This document shows positions 21,557 through 35,739 of a DNA stretch of 64,000 bases, in pieces; position 1 is the stretch's first letter; every line of letters starts with the position of its first letter. The position numbers and the translations under genes were made by a program. The notes below the pieces were generated by a model, which worked only from the letters and a program-made list of their open reading frames with translations, did not search any database and was not told the origin of the DNA. Origin of the DNA: Lepidonotus clava (Eukaryota > Annelida > Polychaeta > Phyllodocida > Polynoidae); contig OW387148.1 in NCBI GenBank assembly GCA_936440205.1, positions 1,302,001-1,366,000 of the forward strand, read 5' to 3'.

Positions 21557-24180
21557 GGTCTACCCAACTTAAACCTGACGAACCCACGAGAGTTGGACGT
21601 GAGTACATGTAAAAGGAGAAAATGCCAAACCAGAAACAAGAAAGTGCACTTGAGAGTTACATTGTCTCCCAAGGTACACGCTGCTGGTTGAATAACATAA
21701 TTTATGTCTTGATATGAAGAGACTGGGTGCAGACAGATTGTCTTTCGTTACGTATAGTGCTCCGTCGCTGGGTGCTAGATCTACGGAAATTAATATTTGA
21801 AATGAAGTGCATTGGATGGAAAAGGGTTCACCCAAGTCACTGAACCCTCTCACACTAAACTACGTATAGCGCACTTTGACATGCAGTACGAAGTAGAACC
21901 ACCATTCAGTTCACACTGAGTCACCGATGAACACAGGTTGGGTTTTGTACTGCACGTGGAGCCCCTTTTAAATAGTCGGGGTATCAGAGTGTAAAGAGAA
22001 GCTGTCCATAGCGGGGCCAAAAGCTATGGATTCTCATTAGATTGAGGGGATAATGTGGGTCAGGAATTGAAGGATGCTCGATCCCGGGCCAGGATTCTGC
22101 ATATGGTATAAATTACTGTATCGGGTGATTAGATTATATATTAGACACAGAAAATATATTGGAGGTATTAGAAGACTAAAACACGCTGTGACGATGTGAA
22201 GCATAATAAATACGTATGTTTTAAACATACCTACTTGAAATTAGAATGTACACCTGTGGGAAAAACAGTGTAGAAGTCAAACATTATTAAATCAAGCTGT
22301 TGACTCTTATTAAGATTTCAATTATGCTTACCGCTAGTTGTTTTTTTTTAAATCCAAATTCAGTGTGCATTCACATGAAAATCAAACCGTTAGTGATAGG
22401 CTTTCGAATGGTGGGTGTGTGTACACCTTTGTTTACACATTGACTCTAACTGACAGGACTCTACGCTGGAGTCCTTCCCGAGTCGTACACGAGTCACTGC
22501 CTCTTTTTAATGGCCAGCAAACTTCACCCTTGCTGGTACAATCAATATCTATTATATCAGATCAACAAAACTAATTAGAACTGACTTTCACGGAATTAGC
22601 ACTATCCAGGTGCCGTTAGTTCAAACAGGTTTTATAATATGGACTTTGTTTGAACTGGTTGAATCAGTTGAAGTGAAATGTTGACGGAGAATCGGGCATT
22701 TAATGGTCATAGTTGGTTCAGCCATTGGAATAGATCAGCCGCTGTTGGTGGGATAGGAATAGGCTTTAGACTTTGAAATGTCGATTGTTCCCAAGTTGTC
22801 GTTAACTGGTCCCCCTCCCATTTTAGATTACTTATTACCTAATGTATGAGTAGTACTATGATATATTATGCTGAACTTACTTCAGTTTGTGTACCAGTGA
22901 GGTATTACATAGATTTCATAGCTCTAAATATGGCAGAATACGGGGATATGCGCAAGGCGGAAAGCTCCGTGAAGGAGTCACACTGTGAGTTCTCAGTTTT
23001 ACCATAGAGATGAGGTGACGGTAGTCTCGGCCGATTACTTCTTTTGTCTCATTTGTGCAGCAATTAAGATCATCTTGTGTAGTCACAAATATTGTGAATA
23101 AAGAATATCAGGAGACTCATTAAGTCATATCAAACCTGTTCTTTAAATCAGTACCACATGAACAGGACACCTGTTTTGCTTGGTACCAGCAGTATACATT
23201 TATAAAATCTTCTGATGAGAGAAACATATTCTGTTCCGTTAAGCTTAGATGAAAGTGTATTGAGAGCACGTCAGATTAGTGGAAAGGTCGCGAATGATTA
23301 TGTGGTGCTCCGGGGGTATGTATAATTAGTTCGCCATTTGCCCTGTAGGGGGACCCACTGTTATGGTACATAGCGCTATTAACTCCCCACACTCGGCACG
23401 CCATCCTTCTGTACATTAGTCTACCTGCGATGAATGAACCACCGTGTGGTAAAATAACGCAGTCAATTCCTACCAATCAGCAATTTACTTCACAATACCA
23501 ATAACAATAGATAAGCAGTTTTATCTTGAGATTAATAGGACTGGTAATGGGTTTTGGGTCGCCTAATGCGGGCTTTTAATTCCGTGGTTACATTTATATG
23601 AAGACCCTTTGAATATTTTCTATTGAATACACGCATATATATATGCAGGTATTATTGAATGCATATAAATATCTACATTAAGCCTATGTTCATATATGGT
23701 GGTGGGTTTTGATATGCGAACTGTTTAGTGACCCACTTCTAACGATCACACGTAAAGGCCAAATAACTAATATTACTTAAACTTAACAGCACCGGATGAA
23801 TTAATTCGTGTTACCTGTTAAGTCTTGAAATATCCCCTTGTCCAGAAAATATGCTAATATCCTTAAATCTAATTGTTACTTCCTGAAGTAATTAGCGTTT
23901 TTGATATCAAAAACAATACGTTTTAGGAATGACAAACAAAAGAGCGTGCAACCTTAACCTATAAATTAAAAAGGAAAAAGTATTAATGGGTCCGAGTAAT
24001 TAAAAGTTTGGGTTATCATTAACAGTTCTTCGATGATTTTAGATCGATATTGTGTAGATATGGAAATTTTGTGAAATTCCCGTTTCACCCAGTTATAAGG
24101 GATCATATTGGTTGTCACCGGAGCTACCTCAAATACCATATTCAACAACTCGCATCAATTAATCATGTTGAGTCTGTTTT
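21557..24180. other. AT-rich, no gene seen; small hairpin
   Basis: AGTTCAAACA (22618-22627) and TGTTTGAACT (22647-22656) form a perfect 10-bp stem around a 19-base loop. Nothing else was recognised. Confidence 0.5.
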
Positions 24181-25330
24181 AGAGTTGTAACTTTGTGGTC
24201 GCCTCATCCCCCAGAGGGGAGGTCAGGGGGTCGGCGGTTGGCTGGGAGCCAAGGAGGAAGGATCGTCAGTCACCACGGTAGGCCTCAGCCGGGATGGGGG
24301 CTGTCAGGTATTTTTAATTGATTGCTGGATCTTCTCACGTTCTGGTGGTGCACAGGAGGCTGTGGGATCCTCTACCTGGTGCGACTCTCTACCTGGTGCG
24401 ACCCGCCCGGGCAAGAGTCTCTAACCTGTAACCGGCCTACTCTAAAGTATGTTTTCAACTAGGCGATTTTGACCGCGAAAGTTTGGAAATTTCTAAATTT
24501 TCACAGCAAATATTACAGTAACCAATACTTGCTGCATACCATTTGAAAGACAATTTCAAATCCATTCTCATGGTAAATAACATTGTTATAATTAGTCCAT
24601 GTTTCTGCGGGTGATTTTCAAAATAGGAAATACAATCGGACAGCGAAATACTTCATTTAGTGCAGAGGGTCGAGGTTGAGGGGCCGCACTCAATGGGATC
24701 GGAGCTGGAGTGATGTCTCGTCAAGTCATTAGTTTTCAGACAGTAATTATTTTAGTGTTGTAGCGGTGGGTTAGTGATAAGGGTCAGGTGTGTGTTCACG
24801 TTATTAGTAGTACCGACATTTAGCGGTGTGTATAAGGACATGTAGGGTCACACGTCCACGGGCAGCTGGCCCCCCAAGACAGCCCTGCCAAGAGACTGAG
24901 ACCTACAGGCCTTGTCTCCCAGCCCAACTCACATACTACATACAGTCAGGAGTAGGATGATTAATGGCTCTAGATATTTGAAAATCGCCAACCTGAATGG
25001 ACTCGTCTCGGACCCACGACAAGCCTAGCGCCGTGGATATTGGTGAAAAATCGGTGGGCCCAAATTGGCTGATTGTCAGGGGTCCGGGGTGGAGATAATC
25101 TGTTACCGGTCACGGCTGGCTGGCCACGCCACTGCCCGGAGCCGCGCATTAACTTCTAACCATTACCGCCGTCATGCTTGCCTTATGGTTTTTTAAAGGC
25201 GCTGATACCATCTCCACAACGACGACCCCTGCTAGGCTTTTTTCAATAGTTAGTAACATTTACGATGTAAGTGAATGCCCGGCGACGGGCGGGGTGGAGG
25301 GGGTCTGTCGCGGACATGTTCAGTTGGCGC
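24180..25330. other. GC-mixed DNA with a short direct repeat
   Basis: TCTACCTGGTGCGAC occurs twice in register (24371-24385, 24388-24402). GC-rich patches lie at 24200-24300 and 25080-25320, with no recognisable exon. Confidence 0.45.
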
Positions 25331-27690
25331 TGGCACTTTGTCATCTCCCTATGTCTAATTTATATAGCACACTCCTTTCCGTTTGTATTTAGTTTTACGC
25401 TTTATGACCGTTACACAGCCATTTGTCTCCCCCGGCCGGATTGTTTATTGCGCTACTGTTTTATTCAAGATTTTGAGTATTTTCAGACGTAAGTCATCCT
25501 AGCTTTGAAAGGCCTTGTAATATATACATAATGACTTAGTTCTATTACGACTCTTATCTCATTCGTACTTGTCTGACCAGTTTGTCACAGTTTACATATT
25601 TAATTCTTCACGTCAAAAAGCAAGTGATAAACCATTCAAAGAAACAGACCAACCTAGTTTTAGTTACCTCTTAATTTCAGGGTGCGATACTTCTAACTCA
25701 TTGGTAATTTCCATGAGCAGCCTCTGTATGCTGTAAGAGTCGAGAACATTAGCCTAGTGCAAGCGGTTGGAGGAGAAATGTGACTTTCTGAGTCGGTAAT
25801 CAGAATCCAATTCCGTGCTGGATGCAACCACCTGCAGTATGTATTAATATTTCAGGGTCTCCGGAGCCGGCCTGGGGAGGGGTAGTAACTAAGGGAAGGG
25901 GGGATGGGGAGCAACTCCCGGCAGAAGTCATTTTTCAGAAGTGCAGCCTGACAAACAATGACCCAATGTTTTTCCATTTGGGCTTTTAAACAGTGGGGAC
26001 ATTTCTGGAGACGATGACCGATCGGCGGCGGGGTGACACGGGGCCAGCTATCGATTGGTTGACGAGATCAGTGCCCCTTTGTTTGCTCTTTATAAATTTC
26101 ACTTTGTTTTTCGTCCGGCGACAGCAGCAGGTATGAAATGTGTGCGGTTCACATGCGATCGGCCCAACTTGCCTGGAGTGGGCCTTTGTGCGCATTGCGA
26201 CAGTCATGAACGCGGCCAACAGTCATCCCCAGGTCGGCTTTGTTTTCACGTCCTCACATCACATTTGTCCGTATCATGCCTGAGCTGGGACGGAGGGAAA
26301 AAGCACTTCAAACTAGTTTTATGCTGGTAGGAGGGTTGTAGATTAACACATTCAGTCGGGGATCATTTTCACGCAGGGGCCTCGTCCCTTTTAATTTGAT
26401 TGTAAAGAATGGAGTCATTACGACTCGGCCGCATCGTGTTATCAGAGTTAACCTTTTTAGGTATTCTCCTGAAGACCTACAGCGAATGTAGCTGTAATGG
26501 GGCCTGGTAAACGGCGGCCTTCAGAGCCGCTGAATGCCCTTTCGGCTTCTAAGTGCACCATAACAAGTTACCTTTACAGTTGGATTGCAGCTGAAAAACA
26601 CCTTCATCAGGCAGAGAACATGGGAGGAGGTAGTTGTCGCAGTTCCCAGCCGCGTTATGGTAAATGACTATGACGCGGGGCTACATTATATACAGGAAAT
26701 TAGTTCTTCCCTCTTTCTCATTATGTCGCGTAACAAGTTGTAATTGTTGTTCTATTGTGTCAGCGCATTTCACGAACATCATTACTGTCAGTGCCTGCTG
26801 CCAAGCTGAACCACTTAGTGATTTAGGATAGGTGACATTACTCGTGCATTACAGTCAAAAAGGAGACAAAATATTGTGCGATTTCTGTATCTAATCCTTA
26901 AGTAACCGAAAGTAACAGAGAGCAAGTTAATCCACTACTAAATTAGAGACTTTCTCTATCTACTTTGAGTTTGACAGCTGTTCATTGTTTCTATTTTGTA
27001 TTAATCATGTCCTGCTCCTACTTCACTAGTATTGTTACTTGATACATAGTCACATTGTAACAATTGATAAAACAAAGGCATTCTTTGTTTAAAGCAAGGT
27101 CCAGGGTAAGATACGATCGTTCTCCCTTTCTTATGGAATCAGAACATGCATATATGTACAATTATACATATACATTTTTAAATAAATAATTCTTATTAGG
27201 GCAACAAGGTCAGCGTAGGTGGTCTTCCCCTTTCACCCGATCTGTTATACCCACACCACGATGTAAAAAAAAGATGTACATTCTAATTGGGTGCCTTTCC
27301 AATAGTAATTACATACGCACATTTACAACAATTTCAATACCATTCCTTGGTCCATACCTATTCAATAGAAGTCCTTTTGCATGTATTCATAATTATGAGA
27401 TAATACAACTTTTACATGTAAAACGAGTAAAATTTAAAACGTATGAACCGGATTGGCCTTGACGCCAGTGTTAAAACAGCAGATAAATTGATGGATAAGT
27501 GCCTCTCATTTAAACTAACCAAGCAAAGAGGCACTAAGTTACGACGGTTAAGCCTAACGGTGGGAGGCGGGTAATGGTTTGTGAGTTCAGTCATGAAGGC
27601 TGGTTGAGTACCTCATCAGTCTTAGCCTAATGTCGACATATATCATCGTAGAGAATTAACAGATAGTGAGGGTCCCACTGTACCAACAAA
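25330..27690. other. No gene seen
   Basis: Mixed composition with a moderately GC-rich patch at about 25990-26560. The 91-codon frame at 26055-26330 lacks any family signature. Confidence 0.5.
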
Positions 27691-28150
27691 AGGTACCCCG
27701 CGAACCCCTCCCATTCTCCCGATAACAAGCCGGTGATTCTGACCCCAGCCCTAAGCCCAGCACTCATCCCCCGCCCATTGTCTTAAAGATTAATGCCAAG
27801 GAGTGCAGCTCTTGTGTTAATGGTCGGCCTTTGAGGGTGGCTCAGTGCATGTAAGGGGTTACTGGGGTCTCCGGCCACTCACAGACTGACCACTCCGCCT
27901 GAGGCAATGACATGTAATAGGCGGCCGTTGACCGTTGCTGATGACCACTTACTGCACGTTAACTGGACACTGGGGCCGGTAATCCCCCCGCACTACCTCA
28001 GCCCTGATGTCTGGATTAGCTGGTGAGATTATCTCGGACCACCCACAAAGGTGTGGCTATAAATCTGACCGTGCACCGGCCACACACTGCCATCCATCCC
28101 CGCTGCCCGCCCCTCCCCCCTTTATGCCCCAGAGGGCGGGCAGCTATAGG
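27690..28150. promoter_or_regulatory. GC-rich block with Sox-like site
   Basis: CCCATTGT (27774-27781) is a Sox-type site of the kind recurring in other islands. No coding signal. Confidence 0.25.
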
Positions 28151-30240
28151 TCTCCCACCACCTGATTGACCTTCACAACACTGCCTAATGTAGCATTAAA
28201 AAAGCTAGTCAACTTTTAAAAACACCCTGCAAGTTAAGCCTTCCGTTAAGTTCTGCTCCCATGACTCTAGCGTCAAACTATCCACTGCGCTATCAAACCT
28301 ATATCAATAGTTTATTGTGTTGTAACCTCAAAGAAAGGTTGTGAATGGCTGTGAATCTAAACAGACTATTAGATGACATCGGTGTATCTGATTAGGGAAT
28401 AATGCCCATCCTTTTGTCGTGAATGGGATCTGTCAACACGAGACACACCTTCCTCTCGATTTTATCGACACATAAAATTGTATTAAGTACACACAACTTG
28501 ACTATTGCCTCTAGCGAAATATATTGAAATGAGATTTTGTGAGGAAGGACCCCGTTTCTCCCCACTACTGTTATCTAAATGTACATTGTTAAACCTAAGG
28601 ATTCGCAATATGCTTTCGTTCCTGCTCACTTGCTATTGTTCAAGTTGTAGGTATTATGCATTGGTGAACTTAGAAATGAAATAACTTCAAAATGTGAAGG
28701 AACATGTTAAACATGTTTCACCGTCTCTTCATACAAAGTTTAAACATTTCATTTATTTGGCCAGTGTTATAAATCTAACGTTTTAAAAACCTAAACATGT
28801 ACACCCTACGATGTTAATCGAAACGTTTTAGCACCAAATGTTTTACCTGTTATTCTCAACTTGAATTAAAAGACGCCATCTATTAAAGCTATTTAAATTC
28901 GCCGGAAATAAAGTTATCCTCGCCCAAAGTAATTCATCTTGAGCCAAATGAGTATAAAGTTTGAAAAAGATCATGCAATTTCGAGGGAGAAGATAAGGAG
29001 CTAAATAAGGGTAAATACATCATAACTGGTGAGATAACTTAGTCTGTGATGTTATCGGTAATCTGCACGCCCGGTAGCTTTTGTCTCAGTCTTACATTAA
29101 AGATCATAATGATTTAACAGTGAACTTCCAGGAAACACGTTTTTACAACTGCTACATTAACTATCCTTATATACATTTAAGATAATTAAAGTTTCATGTT
29201 AATGACAACGTTAAGTAACACATTCTTAGGATTAGTTAGAAATAAAGGTCTAGTTATTTCCCCTACTGTAGATATGAAGTGTTTTCATTCAATTGAAGTT
29301 CAAAAAAAGGTTATTATATCAAATTGAAGAATATTCCTTATGCTTCCAACAAGTGGGGAATTTTAGGTGTAGGAGAAGATACCGATAGTATTCCAGGTTG
29401 TCACTATTACCTCTTAGCTGTCCCTGAAAAAGGCATTCCTTCTCTCAAACCAATTCAACTACTAACTTGATCTATGTGTATTCCCAGCATACCATCTGCA
29501 TGACTTATTTGCGAATCAAGACTTTTGCAGTTACCCTAATGATACTAAAAGTAAGGAAGTTGTTAAATCAATACTAGAATTTGACTCAGTTAATATCTGA
29601 TCATGAATTTGTGAAGTTCTTTGGGTTGTTCCATACCTGATACAACCTGACTTCGATTCGCATTTTCATACACTACACGTTCTGTTCCCTGAGCAACTCC
29701 GACATTTTTATATACCACTTCTTCTATCACCACTTCTTCTATCTGAGTTGCTCGCTTATACCCTGGTAACGTTTACCATTTCCATACACTACTAAAACTG
29801 CCTAGTCCCCTTCTATACCCTGAGCATATCAAACGTAACTCACTCTTAACCTGGACATGTCCAGTGTATGTCATCACATTACTCTGTTACTGTGAGGGGC
29901 TCACTGATACACCATATCCAAATGACATGTTTAATACGCCCACATACACATATATGTTGGGTGATACGGACAATTTCAACGCGTCTATATCCAACTATGT
30001 TGGGGCGGGTTGTTCATATCTTTGGACATATCCACCATAACTTTATACTGCACGGACATATCTCATGAAGCTGAAGCTAGAGGTATATCGAAAATATGAT
30101 ACGTTTGTCAACATCAATACATTAATCTCTATCACTCTACTGATAACATGTATCGAGGTACAATTGTGTCCCGTATTGAAAGTAATATCATTCTACCTGT
30201 ACAAACATTATCATGAACAAACACTGTTTACATTTTAACT
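28150..30240. other. AT-rich, no gene seen
   Basis: No exon or element recognised. A short local repeat (CACTTCTTCTATC twice) lies at about 29717-29742. Confidence 0.5.
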
Positions 30241-30251
30241 CGGTGATTTGT

Positions 30252-30764
30252 GAGCTGCTCCTAAACGTAATGGAGAACAGGATACACGAGTATGAGTCTG
30301 CTGAATCACATGTTTCTGCGAACTGCTCGCCGCTGTAACTTTTGACCGATGATACCATCAGCGGTATATACCTGGGCGGCGGGGGGCATTCAGGGGCGGC
30401 ACAATGGGGGCGAGTTCACCACACTAGATTACCACCAGTGGCGGGCGAGCTGCTCTCTGCCCTGACAAAGGCCCGTGTCAGAACACCTGCAGTACCTGAT
30501 GGGTCGGGTTATTATAACATATAGCCCTGTACGCGGCGGAATGGCCCCACCCGGCCCGCTCCACGCATTATCCCGGGCCACATCAAAGGGCGCGACGCGG
30601 GGATGCCGCCCGATCTACCTGCGACCATTGTGATCCGATGGCCGCGCCCGCCAGACAATCAGTCCCGCACAATTATAGCACCTGTCAGCTGGCCCGCCGA
30701 ACTCTTCTCTCCATTCACGGCCAGAGAGAGCGTGGCGACATAGTCACTGAGCGGGGACAATAGG
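30252..30764. promoter_or_regulatory. Island with paired GAGCWGCTC and ACAATRGG sites
   Basis: GAGCTGCTC lies at 30252-30260 and 30447-30455, with a near-match (GAACTGCTC) at about 30320. Sox-like ACAATGGG is at 30401-30408 and ACAATAGG at 30757-30764. No exon recognised. The mixed motif content repeats that of the islands at 32.2, 41.0 and 52.5 kb. Confidence 0.4.
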
Positions 30765-30769
30765 GCACC

Positions 30770-32170
30770 AATTGTACCTTTTCATGGTCCGCTGCTTGTG
30801 GCACACCCTTAATTTCATTATCATTAGTGATAATGTATGTTGGGGGGTAGTGCTATGAATATAACATGGGATCTCTTAACACTAAGACTTCCTGAAATTG
30901 ACATCTATTTTTGTGCCGTTTTGAAAATACAGCGAATGAAAGTTTGAAGTAGGAAAAATATGATTGTTCAACATTAACGAAATGCCTTTAATTGTCTTTC
31001 TTGATTTTCTTACTGAACCGTTCATTTAAAAAAGAAAGATATTTAGTTGAACAAATATCTAAGTGGTTTTTGTGACCATCCATAAATATTGAGACCATAT
31101 TTGGAGGGTCTGCCATCCAAACCAAGACTACCCATGCATTGCAAAACGCTCCATAATGATGTCGCGCTAACGGCACCCATTTAGTTGATTAGTACATATT
31201 TCCGACTAATTGTGTCCATTGTTCGTCCCCAGACTCGTCCTGTCGCCAGTTTCAGACACTCATCAGTTTCAGGAAAACTACCTGTATATACAATTAATAG
31301 TTTTATACTTAAAGCAAACTCGCTTCTTCGGCCAGGAAATGTGTTTCTAGGCAAATATACTTCTCCGAGAATTTCAATTTAGGAGGAGGGGAAGTAAATA
31401 AAGGTGAGAACTGTTCGTCGATGGGGCACATTTTTTACAATTAAATTCTTGAAATTATCATAGGCTACACATTTCCTGGTTCTAAATATTTTTGTTTTGA
31501 GAATCTATATTCTTGTCAAGTGGTGTTCATTGAAACTTTGAAATTAATTCTCAATGGCACTTCCTTTCATTAATTCAATCTTCACTCACTTGATTTCTAA
31601 GCGAGGATTCCTCGAATTCTTTCCATCAAGGTGGAAACGAGCGTCCTACATCACAATAAAACATTCCTCTTTGGCTTTACAAAACTGTAAGGGTTGTACG
31701 TTTTCAGATTTTATTTAAGATTTATGTCACCACCTCCGATCAAAATTTCCAAATGAATTGCTTACATCACGTTTCATATCAGTTTGTGATAATTTCAAAT
31801 TTCCTCCCTGGAGTTGTAGATATCATCATTAACCTTGGCTAATATCCTTGATCCATGACTAAGACATGTCACGTACACGAGACAATAGTACCGCTTCACA
31901 TAGATTATGTTTATTTCATACCCAGCTATCTATATATTGACCTTGACTGGGATCTCTTAACATGACAAACTTTAACCTGACGAATTGAAGTGTGAGGTTT
32001 GATGCCACTTAGCATGGTCGATGTTAAAGGTAGGGCTGGGCTTGTCTGCTTCAATAAATTAAACAACCTGGAGTCCGTTCTTACAGGGCCCTGTTTAGGC
32101 CCCTGCCCCGTGTTGGTTGATGAGGGTCGGGGCGTGTTGTGGGTCCTGCTGGGAGCTCTAATCAGTCCGG
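30770..32170. other. AT-rich, no gene seen
   Basis: Nothing recognised. Confidence 0.5.
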
Positions 32171-32670
32171 CCGCCCGCCTATTGTAACAGTGAACCCCAA
32201 ATGAATTTGATGAATGACATCGATGAATATTTATTTGAGTCGAGCAGCTCGGGGGTTGCGGTGAGGGGTCGTGCTAAGCGGGTTGTGAGCAGCTCAGACT
32301 GTACCCAGACCATTCTTTTTTTATGTTAGTGTTACTTGCTAAATCTTCACTTAAAAACGTAACCAGACTGTTATAGTAATGTCACAGTGCAGCATTGTAG
32401 TGGTAGGAAATCTAGAGACATTATTTGGTTCCATCAAATAACAACAAGAACCAAAACAAAACTTAACAGAACTTTAGTTAAATGTTATAGTAACATTGCA
32501 TGCTTGCCTTAAAAGGGTTTGGTTTGTGCTCTAGCAGATGGGTTACATTTGGATATGATATACCTTGTATGGGACGTTACTATCTGGGTGAGATTGACCA
32601 ACCACAAGATCCACTTCCAGAACTAGTTCTCCTTCCCAAACCCCGTTCCCATCCCGCCAACAATAGGCCT
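32170..32670. promoter_or_regulatory. Motif cluster: two GAGCWGCTC, two Sox-like sites
   Basis: CCTATTGT 32178-32185, GAGCAGCTC 32242-32250 and 32287-32295 (45 bp apart), ACAATAGG 32660-32667. Non-coding. Same vocabulary as the other islands. Confidence 0.4.
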
Positions 32671-33075
32671 ACTCCCTCCTGCCCACAACCAGCGCCGTCC
32701 CCCTAACCCCTGTCAGTAAATTATCACCGGCCCACACGGGCAGTTATTGTCCACCCCCCAACCCACCCAATATCATTTCCTGACAGACAATTAATTTGGT
32801 CATTAGGGTTGCAGGGGGAGAGCGGTTAGGGGTGGACAGTCCCCACCCCCTCCCGCCTCGGCCTTAAATCCTTGTACTCCAGGGGGAGGGAGTCCGGAAC
32901 AAGGAACAGCTGGGTTTAGGTCTCGGGGCCCCTAGTTGCAGAGCTTAGCGGGATTAGTGGGCTCTTGAGACGGTCCCCTAAGGGCAGTGGCCCTGCCGGG
33001 GGAGGGGAGGCCCTAAGGGGACGGCCCATCAATGTGTAATCACTCTGAATGACCCATCAGTGCCCATTGTGGGCT
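32670..33075. other. GC-rich block
   Basis: C- and G-rich patches, with Sox-like CCCATTGT at 33063-33070 on its right edge. No coding signal seen. Confidence 0.35.
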
Positions 33076-33900
33076 ACTGAGGGAGGCAGCCATTTACATA
33101 TTGATATACATGTTGGCCGAGGTGTCAATGAGAGGGGACCTCTCAATTCTCAATTCTCAACTCTTGGACAACGTTTTCTTTTTTTAGAAAATGTAAGAGA
33201 AACTCAGCACGATGAGGTGGCATGTTTGGAATATTGTATACATATTTATTTCACCCCCGATACGTAGTACGTCTGGTATCTGCAGTATAAACATTGTATT
33301 TGTATGTCTCAAAACTAGTTTTTTTTTTTTAATTCTGTGACTTACTATATGGTACACACATACATGAGACACTGAGTAAGTAAACTTTTTCCTATATTCT
33401 TGACCTTTATTGCTTAAAGCGTGACAACCTTAAAAATAGACAGTGCCGAGATCAGAATTGAAAATAGTCAATCCCAGTACCCCAACGTGGCCCCAAAGTC
33501 ACATGGATTTGCCGTTAGCCAGCACCACACGGATAGCATCAAATTACTATCAGAACTTTGGTACAATCATAGAGATACAATACATACTCATGTCTACGGT
33601 CCGACCGTACTTTGAGTGTTGAACTGGTCACCCACTCTACCCCATGTCCTATACCGATGGACGGGTCATTTACACACTTGAGATTGTCTTTAGTTGGTGC
33701 TAATAGTAATACAGTAGATTCATAATATCCGAATTCTCCAAATTAGTTCACCACTTCAAAATAGAGCAAAAAGGTTGCTGACACATGTTTAGAATATGAT
33801 CATGATTGGCAAAGTTTGCATAGTCATGGTTTATGTTCTAATAAAACTTGTTCTTACTCCGTAACCACACTTTGCATTATTTTGTGCCCTGTTGTAAAGT
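33075..33900. other. AT-rich, no gene seen
   Basis: Contains a T12 run (33319-33330) and a triple CTCAATTCTCAA-type direct repeat at about 33140. Confidence 0.5.
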
Positions 33901-34640
33901 AAATCTCCCCCAACCCGTCCAGTCACCCCGGGGCCTGCCCAAAGTCCACTTTATGCCCCCATCGGTCCCCTAGCCTTTAAAGTGGGAGGCCCTGCCCGTC
34001 CACCGCGGTCAGCTGCCACCAGAGGCGCCACTCGGCCATAAATCGGGGCTGGTGCGGCGGCTGTCTGTGCACTGGGATGAGCAGCTCATCGTATTGGGGT
34101 CAGCGCCGCCCGGGCCCCATAAAGGCCGGGAGCAGCTCATAGCCCTCCCCGGGCCCCGGGCGGGCTGCTCGCCGCCAACAAGATGGATGCCCGGCGCCCT
34201 CGTCCCTGCCTCCCCTATCCTACCTCCCTTTATCGGCCGAGACAATTGCTTATTTCTGGCTCTACCGACTTACAAAGTCTCCGCTCGCCGGATGCGCTTT
34301 CACTCTGCCTGTCACTCTCCACCCCAGAGCCGCAAAGTTCTCCACGCGCTCCGCTTTCAAATTTGCTCCATTGTGCTCGGGTATGAGCCCGGCCCCTGTC
34401 TGGGCGATTGGAGTTGGCGCCGCACGGTCAGGTGTCAATTTCTGCTCATTAATTTTGATTGCTTTTTATGAGCTCGCATCTAATATTGTGGTTGATACAG
34501 TAAACCAGCTCCTACCCGCTGGGAACAAGGTAGCCCTCCTGGCCCCTCCCGTGGGGGTACGCGGACCTGGCAAAGGAGAATCCCATTCCGCCCGCGTACA
34601 GGGGCCTCTTTACAAGGGAGGAAATGGTTCACCTTGTGCT
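33900..34640. promoter_or_regulatory. GC-rich island with GAGCAGCTC pair
   Basis: GAGCAGCTC at 34079-34087 and 34130-34138 (51 bp apart), then a near-match GGGCTGCTC at about 34162. Posterior-Hox/Cdx-like CCATAAA lies at about 34037 and 34117. The 139- and 166-codon frames (34052-34471, 34371-34871) run through low-stop GC-rich DNA, change composition part way and match no family, so I do not call them genes. Confidence 0.4.
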
Positions 34641-35545
34641 GAAATTAGTCTGTTAACAACAGATAAGTGTGGTAAACTTGTGGGAATACATGTTTTTGTA
34701 TGTACACACTATTGTGAAAGTAGCAAAAAAAAACTTTTCACAAGGTCAGAACAACGGTTAGAAAGTCGCAGTAACAACATAAACATATTCAAAACAATTA
34801 TTTGCAGCAGCATAACATCTTCTTTTTGCACAAACACTTCCTTCTCAAAGTATGCAGACAAACAGGAATGACGTATCAATAGGTATTGCATTAATAATTA
34901 CAATTGCAAAACAACCCAGGAAAACGACGTCTTGGCTTGAGACGTCTTTCTTTAGAAGACCGCTACCTCAGACTTTTCAACGGAAGTCTCATAAACATGA
35001 CGGGTGTTTGATGTTTGCCTATAGCAGCCTATTGCTTGTTATTCAATAACATATTTGGCGGAAAATGTGTCAACAAAACAAATACAAAATGCGGCAGTCC
35101 GATGATATATAGCGGGAGTCCCTGTCGGTGTTGTATGACCGTCTCTTCTTGACGTTTAATTAGTCTGTGACACTTTACCATGCTGCCGGAACCTGGTGTC
35201 CATGGCCTTAATCTAGGTGATGTCAGTGGCGTTTTCGTCCTTCCTTCTAGAAAGCCCAAGTCAGCTAGAGAGTATAACAAGAATGGAAACAAATTTTAAA
35301 CAAATACTTCGGCATGATATCACCATGAAACATTTCTAGAGAACATTACTGAATAAACACATCTATTTTCATTTCCTTTGATCTGTCCGGTACCATATAA
35401 GTAGTAGAAAGTCGTTTAACCTGTTATCAATATACATCATAGATCAAACAAACTAAACACGATATGACTAATGTTTGAAGGGCTCTTGATAAGAAATTCA
35501 AACATAAGCACCATGTACGCAGTTTGATATTATTAGGCCGTGGTC
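34640..35545. other. AT-rich, no gene seen
   Basis: Nothing recognised. Confidence 0.5.
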
Positions 35546-35548
35546 AGA

Positions 35549-35587
35549 CCCCCCCCCCCCCCCAACCATTCTTAACGCCCCCCCCCC
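35549..35587. repeat. Two long C tracts
   Basis: C15 (35549-35563) and C10 (35578-35587), separated by 14 bases. They lie just upstream of the CTCF-like cluster. Confidence 0.9.
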
Positions 35588-35739
35588 TCCAGGCCCCGCC
35601 CCTCCCCCGGGCGCCCCACGCGGCCCTCGTCCCCCACGCCCGGCGCGCTAGGAATCCACCAAAACGATGTCAGCGCCACTTTCTCATTAGTCCCAGAAGA
35701 CAAAAGACTTGGCGGAAGAGGTGTTTTCTCCGCCATTGA

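Noticed and set aside
33805-33835. miR-153-like TTGCATAGTCA
   Set aside because: Only the first 11 bases match. The local foldback is a tiny palindrome and no precursor-sized hairpin with the star arm is present.
34017-34031. CCACCAGAGGCGCC as a CTCF site
   Set aside because: It mismatches a core position of the motif. Not counted with the 35.7-kb cluster.
34371-34871. 166-codon plus-strand ORF
   Set aside because: It passes from GC-rich to AT-rich DNA with no conserved motif. Probably chance.
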